A stretch of DNA of 21,297 bases. Origin: a virus. The stretch lies in the IMG/VR virus record IMGVR_UViG_3300036846_000453, positions 1 to 21,297 of that record; one strand, 5' to 3'. Shown here in pieces: positions 12,378-20,331 of this stretch. A program made the translations under genes and the position numbers. Under the pieces are notes generated by a model. That model searched no databases. It saw only the letters and a program-made list of their open reading frames with translations, and was not told the DNA's origin. Numbering within the stretch: the first letter of the stretch is position 1; every line of letters begins with the position of its first letter.

Positions 12378-12566
12378 ATGGGTGCTCATAGAAAAACTCA
12401 TTGTCTGAATGGTCATCTTTTAGCAGAACCTAACTTAGCATATAATTCATGTGGATATAGGGAATGTAAGACTTGTAGGTTAGCTAGGATGAGAGCTTAT
12501 CTTAAAAGGATAAGAGAGGAGAAGCGAAGTGCCAAGGCTTCAAGCAATAACTCAGCAACACTTTGA
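12378..12566 (+). CDS. Small CxxGH zinc-finger protein, 62 aa
   Basis: C9-LNG-H13 and C30xxC33 make the zinc-binding pattern C..GH...N......G.R.CK.C, which is common in phage HNH-type accessory zinc modules. GAGG lies seven bases before the ATG. Only the zinc module is present: there is no HNH catalytic part, so this is not an endonuclease by itself. The C-terminal half is a basic helix (LARMRAYLKRIREEKRSAK) suited to DNA binding. It overlaps the next gene by 38 bases. Role unknown; a packaging-linked DNA-binding protein is a guess. Confidence 0.7.
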   Translation: MGAHRKTHCLNGHLLAEPNLAYNSCGYRECKTCRLARMRAYLKRIREEKRSAKASSNNSATL

Positions 12567-12741
12567 GGAGAGACAACAAAGTCCTATAACAAATAAAATG
12601 ATAATGGGAGGATCTGGTGGCATACCTAAGATGCATCCTCTTAAAAGTTCTATGCCATCTCTTAAAGCAGGTTCTTTGATACATGGTCTGCGTATGCAGA
12701 AACCACGAATGCCACGTCTAGGATTACCAAGAATAGGTTAA
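12529..12741 (+). CDS. Hypothetical basic Gly/Pro-rich protein, 70 aa
   Basis: The GTG start at 12529 has GAGGAG seven bases upstream, which supports it despite the 38-base overlap with the zinc-finger gene. The product is short, basic and low in complexity (GGSGGIPKMHPLKSS, RMQKPRMPRLGLPRIG), and is likely disordered. It has no recognisable motif. It ends 11 bases before the next start. Confidence 0.55.
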   Translation: MPRLQAITQQHFEERQQSPITNKMIMGGSGGIPKMHPLKSSMPSLKAGSLIHGLRMQKPRMPRLGLPRIG

Positions 12742-12752
12742 GGAGATAAAAG

Positions 12753-12983
12753 ATGTCAATAAAATTAAATCCAATGGGTGAATTACCACCGGAACCAAAA
12801 CTTCCTGTAAAACCGTATAATCGTTTTTTGGGAAATCCTCCAGAAGGGGCAACAGCAGAAGAACATCTTGCAACGGAGATGGCTGAAAAGAAAGAAGAGA
12901 TAAAACCTACTTTAATCCATGAAACCGTTCATCATGAACATGTGCCAGAAAAGACTGAAAATTCGAAAATAGTAAAAAAGTAA
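12753..12983 (+). CDS. Hypothetical protein, 76 aa
   Basis: AGGAG lies seven bases before the ATG. The N-terminus is Pro-rich (MGELPPEPKLPVKPYNRFLG), and the C-terminus is charged with a His/Glu cluster (IHETVHHEHVPEKTEN). It is probably largely unstructured. It immediately precedes terL, six bases apart. No family recognised. A terminase or portal partner is suggested only by position. Confidence 0.55.
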   Translation: MSIKLNPMGELPPEPKLPVKPYNRFLGNPPEGATAEEHLATEMAEKKEEIKPTLIHETVHHEHVPEKTENSKIVKK

Positions 12984-12989
12984 ACACGT

Positions 12990-14483
12990 GTGGAACTAAA
13001 TGTCAGATTCTCGAATGCTGCTCAAGAAGCTTTTTACTATACAACTGCTAGGAATGCTACCTTTAGCGGCGGTTTCAATAATGGTAAAACTTGGGTAGGC
13101 TGTTTTAAGGCAATCAATCTTTTAAACATCTTCCCTAATTATCGAATGATAATAGCTCGTCAAAAGTATACAGATCTTAAAAGAACAACGATGCAAACAT
13201 TCTTTAAGATGCTACCAAACGAACTTATAAGTAGTCATAATGAACAAGATGGTTTCACAGTCTTAACTAATGGTAGTCTAATTAACTGGTTGCACTTAGA
13301 CAAAGTTGATGAAAACACGCTACGTGGAATCGAGCCTAACTCTATTCTAGTAGATCAGGCAGAGGAAACTGATGAAACAGTGTATGACGTCCTTGATGCT
13401 AGACTTGGAAGGTGGGATGGAGTCGTTGTTCCATCCGAATTACAAGAAGCTTACAAAAGGATTTACGGTCAAGATTGGCCCCGCAATCAATATGGTAAAT
13501 TCATCGTCCCATCCTATCTTATGTTACTTTGTAACCCTGACAACGAATTTCACTACATCTACAGAAAATACCATCCTGATTCAAACGAAAAAGTCTCTGG
13601 GTACTTTTATTGCGAAGGTGCTTGGCAAAAGGACTTGGGGTCTGAAGAAACTTACGATCAAGCTTTACGGCGAGACGAAGAGTGGGTAGGAAAATATGTA
13701 TATGGTAAGTGGGGATCATCGCAGAGTGCCATACACTTCTTACGGAAAGAATCTATTCTCCAACCTACTGAGGAGTTGCTTGAAGAAATACGTACTAAAG
13801 GTAATTTATTTAGGGTACTTGATCATGGTGATTCAGCCCCTACTTGTTGTCTGTGGGTGGCTGCTCTAAATGGAGTTTACATTTTTTTCAGAGAATACTA
13901 CGTAGCTAGCCAGGTTATAAGTTACCATCGTAGAGCTATAAGTGATTTAAGTAAAGGAGAAAGTTACGGTGGCGACTACGCGGACCCGCAAATCTTTAAA
14001 AAAACCGCCCAAAAAGATGGAGGGTTCTGGTCAGTCGCAGATGAATATAGAGACAAGGATCTCGAAGCTCCAGACTTATGTTGGACTCCTGCTGACAATA
14101 ACGAATTTGCGACGAGAAATCGTATTAATGAACTCTTATTACCGACAGGACGTTTTAGACACCCAGTTAATAAAGAGTCTCCAGCAGCTGGACTCTACTT
14201 TGTCCGCGCGACAAGCTTATATCCTTATGGTTGTAGAGAAGCTATAAAACAGCTAGGTGCGCAGAGGAAGAAGTTACTTGGTACTATTGAAGGTAAAAGT
14301 ATTTATAGTGACGATCGTGATGACAATGTTGTTGACCATGCTTATGATTGTGTTAGATACTTTGTTGCTATGCATGGATCTCAACCACGAACAGCGGGAA
14401 AGAAACCTCCTCGTAACTCGTTCGCGTATTTTAATAGTTTACTAAGAAAGACTTTGGAACCACAGGCACGTAGTATAGGTTAG
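12990..14483 (+). CDS. terL: Terminase large subunit (DNA packaging ATPase and nuclease)
   Basis: This is the packaging motor of a tailed phage, 497 aa. The N-terminal ATPase has a Walker A variant GGFNNGKT (27-34) and a Walker B-like ILVDQAEE (119-126) with catalytic E125 or E126. The C-terminal RNase H-like nuclease shows D278 in RVLDHGDSAPTCCLW, an acidic cluster around GGDYADP (328-333), and D449 in DDNVVDHAYDCVRY, the usual last metal-binding Asp. Length is typical of the family. The GTG start at 12990 lacks a clear ribosome site, so coupling to the preceding 76-aa gene is likely. The enzyme docks on the portal, encoded next, and pumps and cuts DNA. Confidence 0.93.
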   Translation: MELNVRFSNAAQEAFYYTTARNATFSGGFNNGKTWVGCFKAINLLNIFPNYRMIIARQKYTDLKRTTMQTFFKMLPNELISSHNEQDGFTVLTNGSLINWLHLDKVDENTLRGIEPNSILVDQAEETDETVYDVLDARLGRWDGVVVPSELQEAYKRIYGQDWPRNQYGKFIVPSYLMLLCNPDNEFHYIYRKYHPDSNEKVSGYFYCEGAWQKDLGSEETYDQALRRDEEWVGKYVYGKWGSSQSAIHFLRKESILQPTEELLEEIRTKGNLFRVLDHGDSAPTCCLWVAALNGVYIFFREYYVASQVISYHRRAISDLSKGESYGGDYADPQIFKKTAQKDGGFWSVADEYRDKDLEAPDLCWTPADNNEFATRNRINELLLPTGRFRHPVNKESPAAGLYFVRATSLYPYGCREAIKQLGAQRKKLLGTIEGKSIYSDDRDDNVVDHAYDCVRYFVAMHGSQPRTAGKKPPRNSFAYFNSLLRKTLEPQARSIG

Positions 14484-14492
14484 AGGTAGACA

Positions 14493-16397
14493 ATGGCTGA
14501 TTACAGAACATTAGAAGGCTCGGATAGCCCCTGGCTTTTAAGAATCCAGAGTGCCAACAAGATGTTCGGAGAGTGGGAAGGGAAGTTCAAGTGTAAACTA
14601 TTGGAGGAATATTATGAAGGTTTCCAATGGAAGCAGCGCAGGGATTACCCTACAACTAATTACAATCCTTATACTCTTAACCTTGTATATTCTACTATCA
14701 AGATCAAATTAGCCTCTATCCTATTTCAAAAACCACAATATATAATAGGTCCAAGCCCCGGTAACAGCCAATGGAACATGGACTTTGCAGTTCAGTCAGC
14801 ACAACTTAAAGAAGATGTGTTGAATACGATAGTACAGAATCCAAATATCAATTTTGTCAAACATATAAAGAGGGCAGCTCTTGATAGTTTCTTCAGGTTT
14901 GGCATAATAGAGGTAGGTTATGCGAGTGACTGGCGGAACCCAAATAAGACAATTCCAGAATTAAAGAGTTGGGATGACAAAGATATACCTGAATCTGAAG
15001 ATAAGATTGTAGAAGAAAATCCTGTCCCAGTTAATGAGAGATTTTATGTTAAAAGAATCTGGCCTCACAGATTTAGAGTCTGTGCTACAGAAGCCACTGA
15101 TCTTGATGAGTGTGACTGGGTTGGTTATTATGACTATTACTATACTAGAGTACTTCAAAACACGAAAGGTATCGATTGGCCGGAAATTTATAGTGGAGGC
15201 TCTTACGTTAGTGCAGAGTATGCTAGTGGCTTTGTTGGCGGTGGTTCTGGCTACGCAAGTAATGATGATACTCTTAAAGCTCTTTACTCAACAGGAGAAA
15301 TAAGTCGTGTTTGGCATATATGGGATATGGTTAAAAAGGAAAGACTCCTCTTATTGGAAGGTGCTGAAATGTATCCGTTATGGAACGCACCATTCGAGAG
15401 GATGCCTTTCATTGATCTTAGATGGGATTTCCGTATTAAAGGATTCTATCCACTACCACCTGTATTTCAATGGCTTAGTCCTCAAGATGAAATTAATGAA
15501 GCTAGAGAACAGGTAAGGTCGTATCGTAGAAGATTCACTAGGAAGTTTCAAACTGTTAAAGGAATGATTGATGAAGAAGAGAAGGAGAAATTTAGTTCGG
15601 GACCTGATGGTATTCTGGTAGAAGTTAAACAACCTGATGCGATTAAAGCTATTGACAATCCGGAGATAGGTCCGACAAGTGAAAATGCCTTGGTTTTAGC
15701 TAAAGATGATTTTAATATAATAAGTGGTACAAGTGCTGAAGCTAGGGGTCAAGATACAGATAGAGAGACTGCTACACAAGCTAAAATCGTACAGAATCGG
15801 GCGCAAATTAGAGAAAGTGCAGATCAACTTGATTTCTCGAATTGGCTATGTTCAGTCGGCAGGGAGTTGCTGTGCCAATGCCAGGAGAGGTTAGTAGATG
15901 GTTTATGGGTCAAATATACTGAAAATCCTGATCCTAATGGTGAACCAGGCTCAATACAGCAGATAATGCAGAATGCAGGGCCTGTCTATAAATATGTCTC
16001 TAGTCAAGAAATAGATGATGGATATGATTATACTGTAGACTTTGATGTTCAGAATGCAACTCCTGCTGCAATGCAAGCTGCACAAACAAGTTTTGTAAAC
16101 TTTCTCGCCATAGTTAATCAATTTCCACAAGTAGCTATGAATCCAGCTTTAATAAGAGAAGCAGCTTATAGGGTAGGATATAAGAATGAAGCTGTAATTA
16201 AGCAAATGCAACAAACAGCTATGGCTCAACTTAAGATGCAGGCTATTCAACAAGCTGCACAAATACAACAAGGTGGTGAAGGGAAGGGAACTCAAGGACC
16301 TGGAGCACCTGGAAATACAGCAAAAGCTAGAAATGCTCAAATGGCGGTTCCAGGTACTTCTGATGTCAACGAACAATTGAGTAATCAGATTCAGTAG
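14493..16397 (+). CDS. Portal protein, 634 aa
   Basis: The head-to-tail connector through which DNA is packaged. It directly follows terL by nine bases, with AGAGG before its ATG. Visible features: an N-terminal helical part with the segment QKPQYIIGPSP (79-89), a central stem/wing with WLSPQDEINEAREQVRSYRR (327-346), and the conserved DFNIISGTSAEARGQDTDRE block (406-425) continuing into ETATQAKI. The latter matches the 'd.n.isG.s...RG....eTAtqa...q' signature of large portal proteins. The C-terminus is Gln/Ala-rich (QQTAMAQLKMQAIQQAAQIQ, then a Gly/Pro tail). Length fits podovirus-like or other portals of 550-750 residues. A dodecamer is expected. Confidence 0.92.
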   Translation: MADYRTLEGSDSPWLLRIQSANKMFGEWEGKFKCKLLEEYYEGFQWKQRRDYPTTNYNPYTLNLVYSTIKIKLASILFQKPQYIIGPSPGNSQWNMDFAVQSAQLKEDVLNTIVQNPNINFVKHIKRAALDSFFRFGIIEVGYASDWRNPNKTIPELKSWDDKDIPESEDKIVEENPVPVNERFYVKRIWPHRFRVCATEATDLDECDWVGYYDYYYTRVLQNTKGIDWPEIYSGGSYVSAEYASGFVGGGSGYASNDDTLKALYSTGEISRVWHIWDMVKKERLLLLEGAEMYPLWNAPFERMPFIDLRWDFRIKGFYPLPPVFQWLSPQDEINEAREQVRSYRRRFTRKFQTVKGMIDEEEKEKFSSGPDGILVEVKQPDAIKAIDNPEIGPTSENALVLAKDDFNIISGTSAEARGQDTDRETATQAKIVQNRAQIRESADQLDFSNWLCSVGRELLCQCQERLVDGLWVKYTENPDPNGEPGSIQQIMQNAGPVYKYVSSQEIDDGYDYTVDFDVQNATPAAMQAAQTSFVNFLAIVNQFPQVAMNPALIREAAYRVGYKNEAVIKQMQQTAMAQLKMQAIQQAAQIQQGGEGKGTQGPGAPGNTAKARNAQMAVPGTSDVNEQLSNQIQ

Positions 16398-16405
16398 GAG
16401 GTAGC

Positions 16406-16540
16406 ATGAATATACATCTTGTGTTGATACTCCTGGCGTTTCTATTAGTTTTATTACAAGCATTAAATGTGCAAGCTCCAAGAGTAAGTCTAGGATGGCT
16501 TGGATTAGCTCTTTGGTTATTGGCATTGCTAATTAGTTAG
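16406..16540 (+). CDS. Tiny hydrophobic membrane protein, 44 aa
   Basis: ATG 16406 to TAG 16540, with GGAGG five bases upstream. The sequence is two hydrophobic stretches, LVLILLAFLLVLLQAL (5-20) and LGWLGLALWLLALLI (29-43), joined by VQAPRVS. This is a recognisable small protein type found between portal and scaffold or elsewhere in the head module of many phages ('NVpsPRVnLGWLGLALW'). Its function is not established. The position, inside the head module with a good ribosome site, argues for a role in virion assembly or membrane interaction rather than in lysis, but a holin role is not excluded. Confidence 0.75.
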   Translation: MNIHLVLILLAFLLVLLQALNVQAPRVSLGWLGLALWLLALLIS

Positions 16541-16554
16541 ATTGGAGAAAATAG

Positions 16555-17379
16555 ATGGCTGAACAAGAATTAGATACTACGCTGACTAGTGCTATTGAAA
16601 AAGCGGTGGAAACTCATGAAGAAGATAAACCGACTGAAGGTAAAGAAGAAACTAAAGAAGAAACTAAAGAAGAGGATGATGAAGAGATAGAAGAAGGTGT
16701 AACTGAAAAAGATGAAGAAATTGTAAATGGTAGAATACTGTATAGAGCTTTGAAAGATCCTGCTAAAGCTGGTGCTGTCATAGACTTTCTAGCGACCCAG
16801 GCTGGTTATACAAAAACTACTGTCCAGACAAAACAAGATGTAAAAGAGGCTCGTGAAGATATTACAGCAATTCTAGAACGTAACCTCGGCGACGAATTTA
16901 AGTTCTTGGCTCCTAAACTCGCACCTGCAATTAAGGAAAGTCTCACTAATCTAATGGAGGAGCACAATCAAGATATCCGCACTAGATTAGACGATAGGGA
17001 GCTTAAAGATATCCAAGCGGAGACTGCACGTACACATAATGATTTAGCTCAGGAGTGGTTTGGATCAGAAATGATGCCTGATAAAGTAGTAAAGGCTATG
17101 AGTCAGGCTATGGATGAGTTTCCTCCAACAGATCCAAAAATGAGTGCGGAACGGTATTATCGTAGAATCTTCACCTTAGTAGTTGGTGAATTAGGTTTAG
17201 AGAGAAAAGGAGGGGGAGGTAGGGGTGACCGTGTCTCTAGAAATCAAAGAGACGATGTTGCAAGAAATCTGTCTTCACAAAATCGAGGGGTCACACCAAG
17301 TGTTAATGGTAACCCTAAGAAAATGAGTTTGAATGACGCTGTATCCTCTGCAATTAAGGAGATAGCGAACAAAAAATAA
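16555..17379 (+). CDS. Probable scaffolding protein, 274 aa
   Basis: The gene lies directly between portal and capsid, the standard scaffold position. Residues about 20-56 are extremely acidic with a KEETKEETKEEDDEEIEE run, the middle is helical (EREDITAILERNLGDE-like region; ITAILERNLGDEFKFLAPKL at about 102-121), and the C-terminus is basic (RRIFTLVVGELGLERKGGGG, then KKMSLNDAVSSAIKEIANKK). Acidic N-terminus plus helical core plus basic capsid-binding tail is the scaffold design. Family membership by sequence is not clear, so the call rests on position and composition. Confidence 0.78.
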   Translation: MAEQELDTTLTSAIEKAVETHEEDKPTEGKEETKEETKEEDDEEIEEGVTEKDEEIVNGRILYRALKDPAKAGAVIDFLATQAGYTKTTVQTKQDVKEAREDITAILERNLGDEFKFLAPKLAPAIKESLTNLMEEHNQDIRTRLDDRELKDIQAETARTHNDLAQEWFGSEMMPDKVVKAMSQAMDEFPPTDPKMSAERYYRRIFTLVVGELGLERKGGGGRGDRVSRNQRDDVARNLSSQNRGVTPSVNGNPKKMSLNDAVSSAIKEIANKK

Positions 17380-17394
17380 AAAGGAGAAAATAAC

Positions 17395-18543
17395 GTGGCG
17401 TTGACATTTGGAAATCAAACAGCTCCAAATAACATCACCACGTACCTTGATAGCGTCTTTTCTACTAGTCTTGCTAATTATCGTAAAACACTCATAGACA
17501 ATATCGGTGCGACAAACAGTATCCTCTACGACTTAATTAAAGGTGAGTCGTATGAAGAAGCTGATGGTGGAACTTACATAGCTGAAGAATTAATGTATGG
17601 ATTGGCTCCCGCTGATTCATATGATGGGTACGACGAATTAAGTACTCTACCAACGGATGGAATAACTCAAGCTCAGTTTGAGTGGAGACAAGTTGCCTCT
17701 CCTATTGTGTATAACACAAAAGAGGTTGTTCAGAATGAACACAAGATTATAAATCTTGTAAAGGCAAGAATCCAGCAGAGTGAGCTTGGTATTCAAGAAA
17801 ATTGGGCACAAGCTTTTATGTGGGGTGCTGGTGCTGGCAATATGCAAGTTGCAAGAACTAGTACTGTTAATGGAAGTTCACATGTTGAACCACTTCCTAA
17901 GTTAGTCTCTTATAATACGTCAGGAAATGACGCTATTAGTGGAACTGCTTCTTCAGGAACAGCCTTAACTATTGGAGGTATTCCTGAAGGACCTAATGCA
18001 TGGTGGCAGAATCATTGGGGTACTTCAGCAGCTACTACTTATAGTGGATTTATGTATGAGCTGGAAGGAATGTATAACCTTACCTCTTTAGGTACGGGTG
18101 GTCCTCCTACTCATATGCTAATGGATCAGGTCACCTACCAAAACTTTATCCATGCTTACTTTGCAGTCTACAAGGCTAATGCTGATGCTTTGAATATGGA
18201 ATATCCTTTCATTGGGAAAAAGTTCCTGAATGCAAAAGTGATCATGGATGATAAGGTTCCTGATGTATTCTCGAATAGACCTGGAACTCAAACAGGCGGT
18301 GTTGTAAATCCTGGGACCATGTCATTCGGAAGTTGCTATTACGTAAATGCTAAATTCTTCAAGATTAGATATCATCCGTCTCGGAACTGGGATATGCTTA
18401 AGGATGAGAATGGAAATACGTTTGCCAAGCCAATCAATGGTGACAGTAGAGTAGGACATGTTGGTTGGATGGGGAATGTGACCGTAAATAATCGTCGCAA
18501 ACATGGCGTTCTGGCGAAATTCACTAGGAGCTATGCTAGTTAA
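17395..18543 (+). CDS. Major capsid protein, 382 aa
   Basis: GTG start at 17395 with AGGAG eight bases upstream. The C-terminal part CYYVNAKFFKIRYHPSRNWD (about residues 311-330) followed by GDSRVGHVGWMGNVTVNNRR resembles the conserved end of a large tailed-phage capsid family ('flN..yl.lrpH..Rnf......pvnqDa.v..igWaGNlt.sNr'). The N-terminal half has the EWRQVASPIVYNTKEVVQNE and helix segments (VKARIQQSELGIQENWAQAF) typical of HK97-fold coat proteins. A Ser/Thr/Gly-rich stretch (residues 177-200) may be a surface loop. It follows the scaffold at the expected place. Icosahedral shell component. Confidence 0.9.
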   Translation: MALTFGNQTAPNNITTYLDSVFSTSLANYRKTLIDNIGATNSILYDLIKGESYEEADGGTYIAEELMYGLAPADSYDGYDELSTLPTDGITQAQFEWRQVASPIVYNTKEVVQNEHKIINLVKARIQQSELGIQENWAQAFMWGAGAGNMQVARTSTVNGSSHVEPLPKLVSYNTSGNDAISGTASSGTALTIGGIPEGPNAWWQNHWGTSAATTYSGFMYELEGMYNLTSLGTGGPPTHMLMDQVTYQNFIHAYFAVYKANADALNMEYPFIGKKFLNAKVIMDDKVPDVFSNRPGTQTGGVVNPGTMSFGSCYYVNAKFFKIRYHPSRNWDMLKDENGNTFAKPINGDSRVGHVGWMGNVTVNNRRKHGVLAKFTRSYAS

Positions 18544-18571
18544 ATTTCTTTAAATAGTTAACTCAACCAAA

Positions 18572-18586
18572 CCCTAAAGCCTAGGG
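18572..18586 (+). other. Small hairpin CCCTA / TAGGG after the capsid gene
   Basis: A perfect five-base stem with a five-base loop in the 69-base gap after the major capsid gene. No T-run follows, so it is not a terminator; it may stabilise or process the abundant capsid mRNA. Confidence 0.35.
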
Positions 18587-18612
18587 ACTGAAAATGTGAA
18601 AGAGGCAATGAG

Positions 18613-19164
18613 ATGAGAACAAAGTTAATTGAAAGTAATAAACCAGAGAAATATATCCATTCAGTAAGAAACGTGGATACGAGTCCTCAAGGTGCTACAA
18701 TTGCTGTTGGATCACCTCTGGTTTTAAATCTTAGTAATGTCCCGCAACCACCTACTTATCAGAATGGACTACCAGCAGGATTTGAAGATGGCTTACAAGT
18801 AGTACTTCCTGGAACTGCTGGTTCTGCTAACTCAGGATCTTTCTATTATGGAGTTGCTGCTGGGCCAATAGTATTTAATCAGCTAGGTGAAACTATTGTT
18901 CATGGAGTTGCTCAAGCTGCTGTTTTTAGACAATCTAGAGCTTCAACTACTGCTGTTTGGACTGCTGGAGCAAGCGCGGCTGGTTTTGGATTTCCTTTAG
19001 GATTAGATACGGTAAATAACTGTTTTAGTGTTGGTACAGCAGCAGGTTCTGGACCCATAGTTCTTGTAGATGATCTAAAGAGTTATGCAAGTTCTGCAAG
19101 TAGTCCTGGAGATACAAGACTTGTACTTACTGCACTAAGCAGATCTTTTATTCGTCAGATGTGA
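18613..19164 (+). CDS. Probable capsid decoration protein, 183 aa
   Basis: AGAGG lies seven bases before the ATG. The protein is rich in Gly, Ala, Ser and Thr with beta-type segments (SGSFYYGVAAGPIVFNQLG, GETIVHGVAQAAVFRQSRAS) and no enzyme motif, as expected of a beta-rich virion protein. Its position straight after the capsid gene, and before a strong terminator, fits a head decoration or stabilising protein. This rests on context and composition; a head-tail joining protein is the alternative. Confidence 0.6.
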   Translation: MRTKLIESNKPEKYIHSVRNVDTSPQGATIAVGSPLVLNLSNVPQPPTYQNGLPAGFEDGLQVVLPGTAGSANSGSFYYGVAAGPIVFNQLGETIVHGVAQAAVFRQSRASTTAVWTAGASAAGFGFPLGLDTVNNCFSVGTAAGSGPIVLVDDLKSYASSASSPGDTRLVLTALSRSFIRQM

Positions 19165-19182
19165 GTGTGAACTGTAAGGTTT

Positions 19183-19216
19183 GGGGACAGTTTATGGTAG
19201 GCTGTCCCCGTTTTTT
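19183..19216 (+). terminator. Strong intrinsic terminator closing the head module
   Basis: An eight-base-pair GC-rich stem, GGGGACAG (19183-19190) with CTGTCCCC (19202-19209), an 11-base loop, then G and six T. It lies 19 bases after the decoration gene and only six bases before the next ATG. Confidence 0.92.
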
Positions 19217-19222
19217 ACTAAA

Positions 19223-20020
19223 ATGAAGAAAACACAAAAGCGTCAAAAGATTGTAGTAGGTATTAACTCTCTTACAGAAATACAATATCCAGCATACACT
19301 AATCATTGTCAATTCTGGTTTAGGCTAGGCCGTTCGTATCCTCATATAGATTTTATTATAAGCAATCCTTCACGTATGTCTATAGATCGTATGCGTAACA
19401 TGACAGCTAAGGTAGCTCTTGAGGTTGATGCTGATTATATTCTATTCTTGGACGATGATGTGCTGGTAGATCCTAATTACGGACTTAAACAATTACTGGA
19501 ATGTAATGCGGACGTCGCCGCAGGTAAGATTTGTGTAAGAGGTTATCCATTTGATTATATGTCATTTCAGTTTAATAAAAAGAAACAGCTTAAGATTGAT
19601 AAAGAGCTGCCACGAAGTGGTATAGTTGATAGAGATGCTGTTGGATTCTCATTTGCTCTACTTAAGGTTGGCCTACTAAAGAAGGTACAGGAGCCATATT
19701 TTATAACAAGTGCCCATAGTACAGAAGATGTATACTATTGTGTTAAAGCTAGGATGGCAGATCCAAAGTGTACAATTCGAGTTAACTGTGGTTGTGAATG
19801 TGGGCATATCCTGTGGCCTGAAGTTATGCAGGAAATAAACAGGGATGCATACAAAGCATACTTTGAAGGAATCAATAAGCCAAATGGAAATGGAGCGTCG
19901 GGCAAGAAAATTAATTTATTCAGAAAACAAGATGTTCCGCTACATGTCCATGAAGATGCTATAGTGGATGAGATGCGGAATATGATAATTGTCGAGAATA
20001 GAAGGGTGGTGGGAAAATGA
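19223..20020 (+). CDS. Glycosyltransferase, GT-A fold (GT2-like), 265 aa
   Basis: I start at ATG 19223; an in-frame TTG at 19181 lies inside the terminator. Residues 72-84 (YILFLDDDVLVDP) hold the D77-D79 metal-binding DxD-type motif of GT-A sugar transferases. STEDVYYCVKARM (166-178) holds E168-D169, the family's typical acidic catalytic pair, and H195 in CGHILWP is a likely extra ligand. The N-terminus KIVVGINSLTEIQYP reads as the first nucleotide-binding strand. The donor sugar and acceptor are unknown. Next to capsid and tail genes it most likely glycosylates a virion protein. There is no Shine-Dalgarno site, and the gene sits just behind a terminator, so it is probably made at low level. 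It overlaps the next gene by four bases. Confidence 0.87.
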   Translation: MKKTQKRQKIVVGINSLTEIQYPAYTNHCQFWFRLGRSYPHIDFIISNPSRMSIDRMRNMTAKVALEVDADYILFLDDDVLVDPNYGLKQLLECNADVAAGKICVRGYPFDYMSFQFNKKKQLKIDKELPRSGIVDRDAVGFSFALLKVGLLKKVQEPYFITSAHSTEDVYYCVKARMADPKCTIRVNCGCECGHILWPEVMQEINRDAYKAYFEGINKPNGNGASGKKINLFRKQDVPLHVHEDAIVDEMRNMIIVENRRVVGK

Positions 20021-20328
20021 TGACAGTTAGTCACAAATTTGTTTCTCCAAAAGTAGAACAGGCAGATCCAACTATTGTCGGGCCTAATGAATGGAATGCA
20101 AGCCATGTTGTAACTGGATTTGGTACTCAAAATATTACTGGAACACTTGATGGTGTTAATAATATATTTACAGTTGCGGCTGTACTAACGGATTTTATAG
20201 TTTTTAGAAATGGTATTGCTCAATCAGCTGGTGATTATAGTTGGGTTACTGATGGTATATCAACAACTACTATAACATTTATTTATCCACCAGCTAGTGA
20301 TGACACTTTAAAGATTTGGGGGTTCTAG
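20017..20328 (+). CDS. Tail-fibre-type adaptor protein, 103 aa
   Basis: Starts at ATG 20017 inside the end of the glycosyltransferase gene (ATGA). The N-terminus HKFVSPKVEQADPTIVGPNE followed by WNASHVV matches the 'H.FvsakaDg.DatlV.PsdWNa.H' motif seen in phage tail-fibre and tail-spike proteins. The second half (about residues 42-103) has the 'F.v......f.vfrNGi.Q..gDYs...g...itf..pP...dtl.i.' pattern of small beta-sandwich modules of tail proteins. The protein is probably a virion tail adaptor joining the tail to the spike encoded next. No catalytic function is expected. Confidence 0.75.
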   Translation: MMTVSHKFVSPKVEQADPTIVGPNEWNASHVVTGFGTQNITGTLDGVNNIFTVAAVLTDFIVFRNGIAQSAGDYSWVTDGISTTTITFIYPPASDDTLKIWGF

Positions 20329-20331
20329 AAT

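Noticed and set aside
12378-12566. HNH endonuclease
   Set aside because: Only the zinc-binding CxxGH...CxxC part is present; the HNH catalytic residues are missing.
19181-19222. TTG start extending the glycosyltransferase upstream
   Set aside because: The extra 14 residues are encoded by the terminator stem-loop and have no ribosome site.
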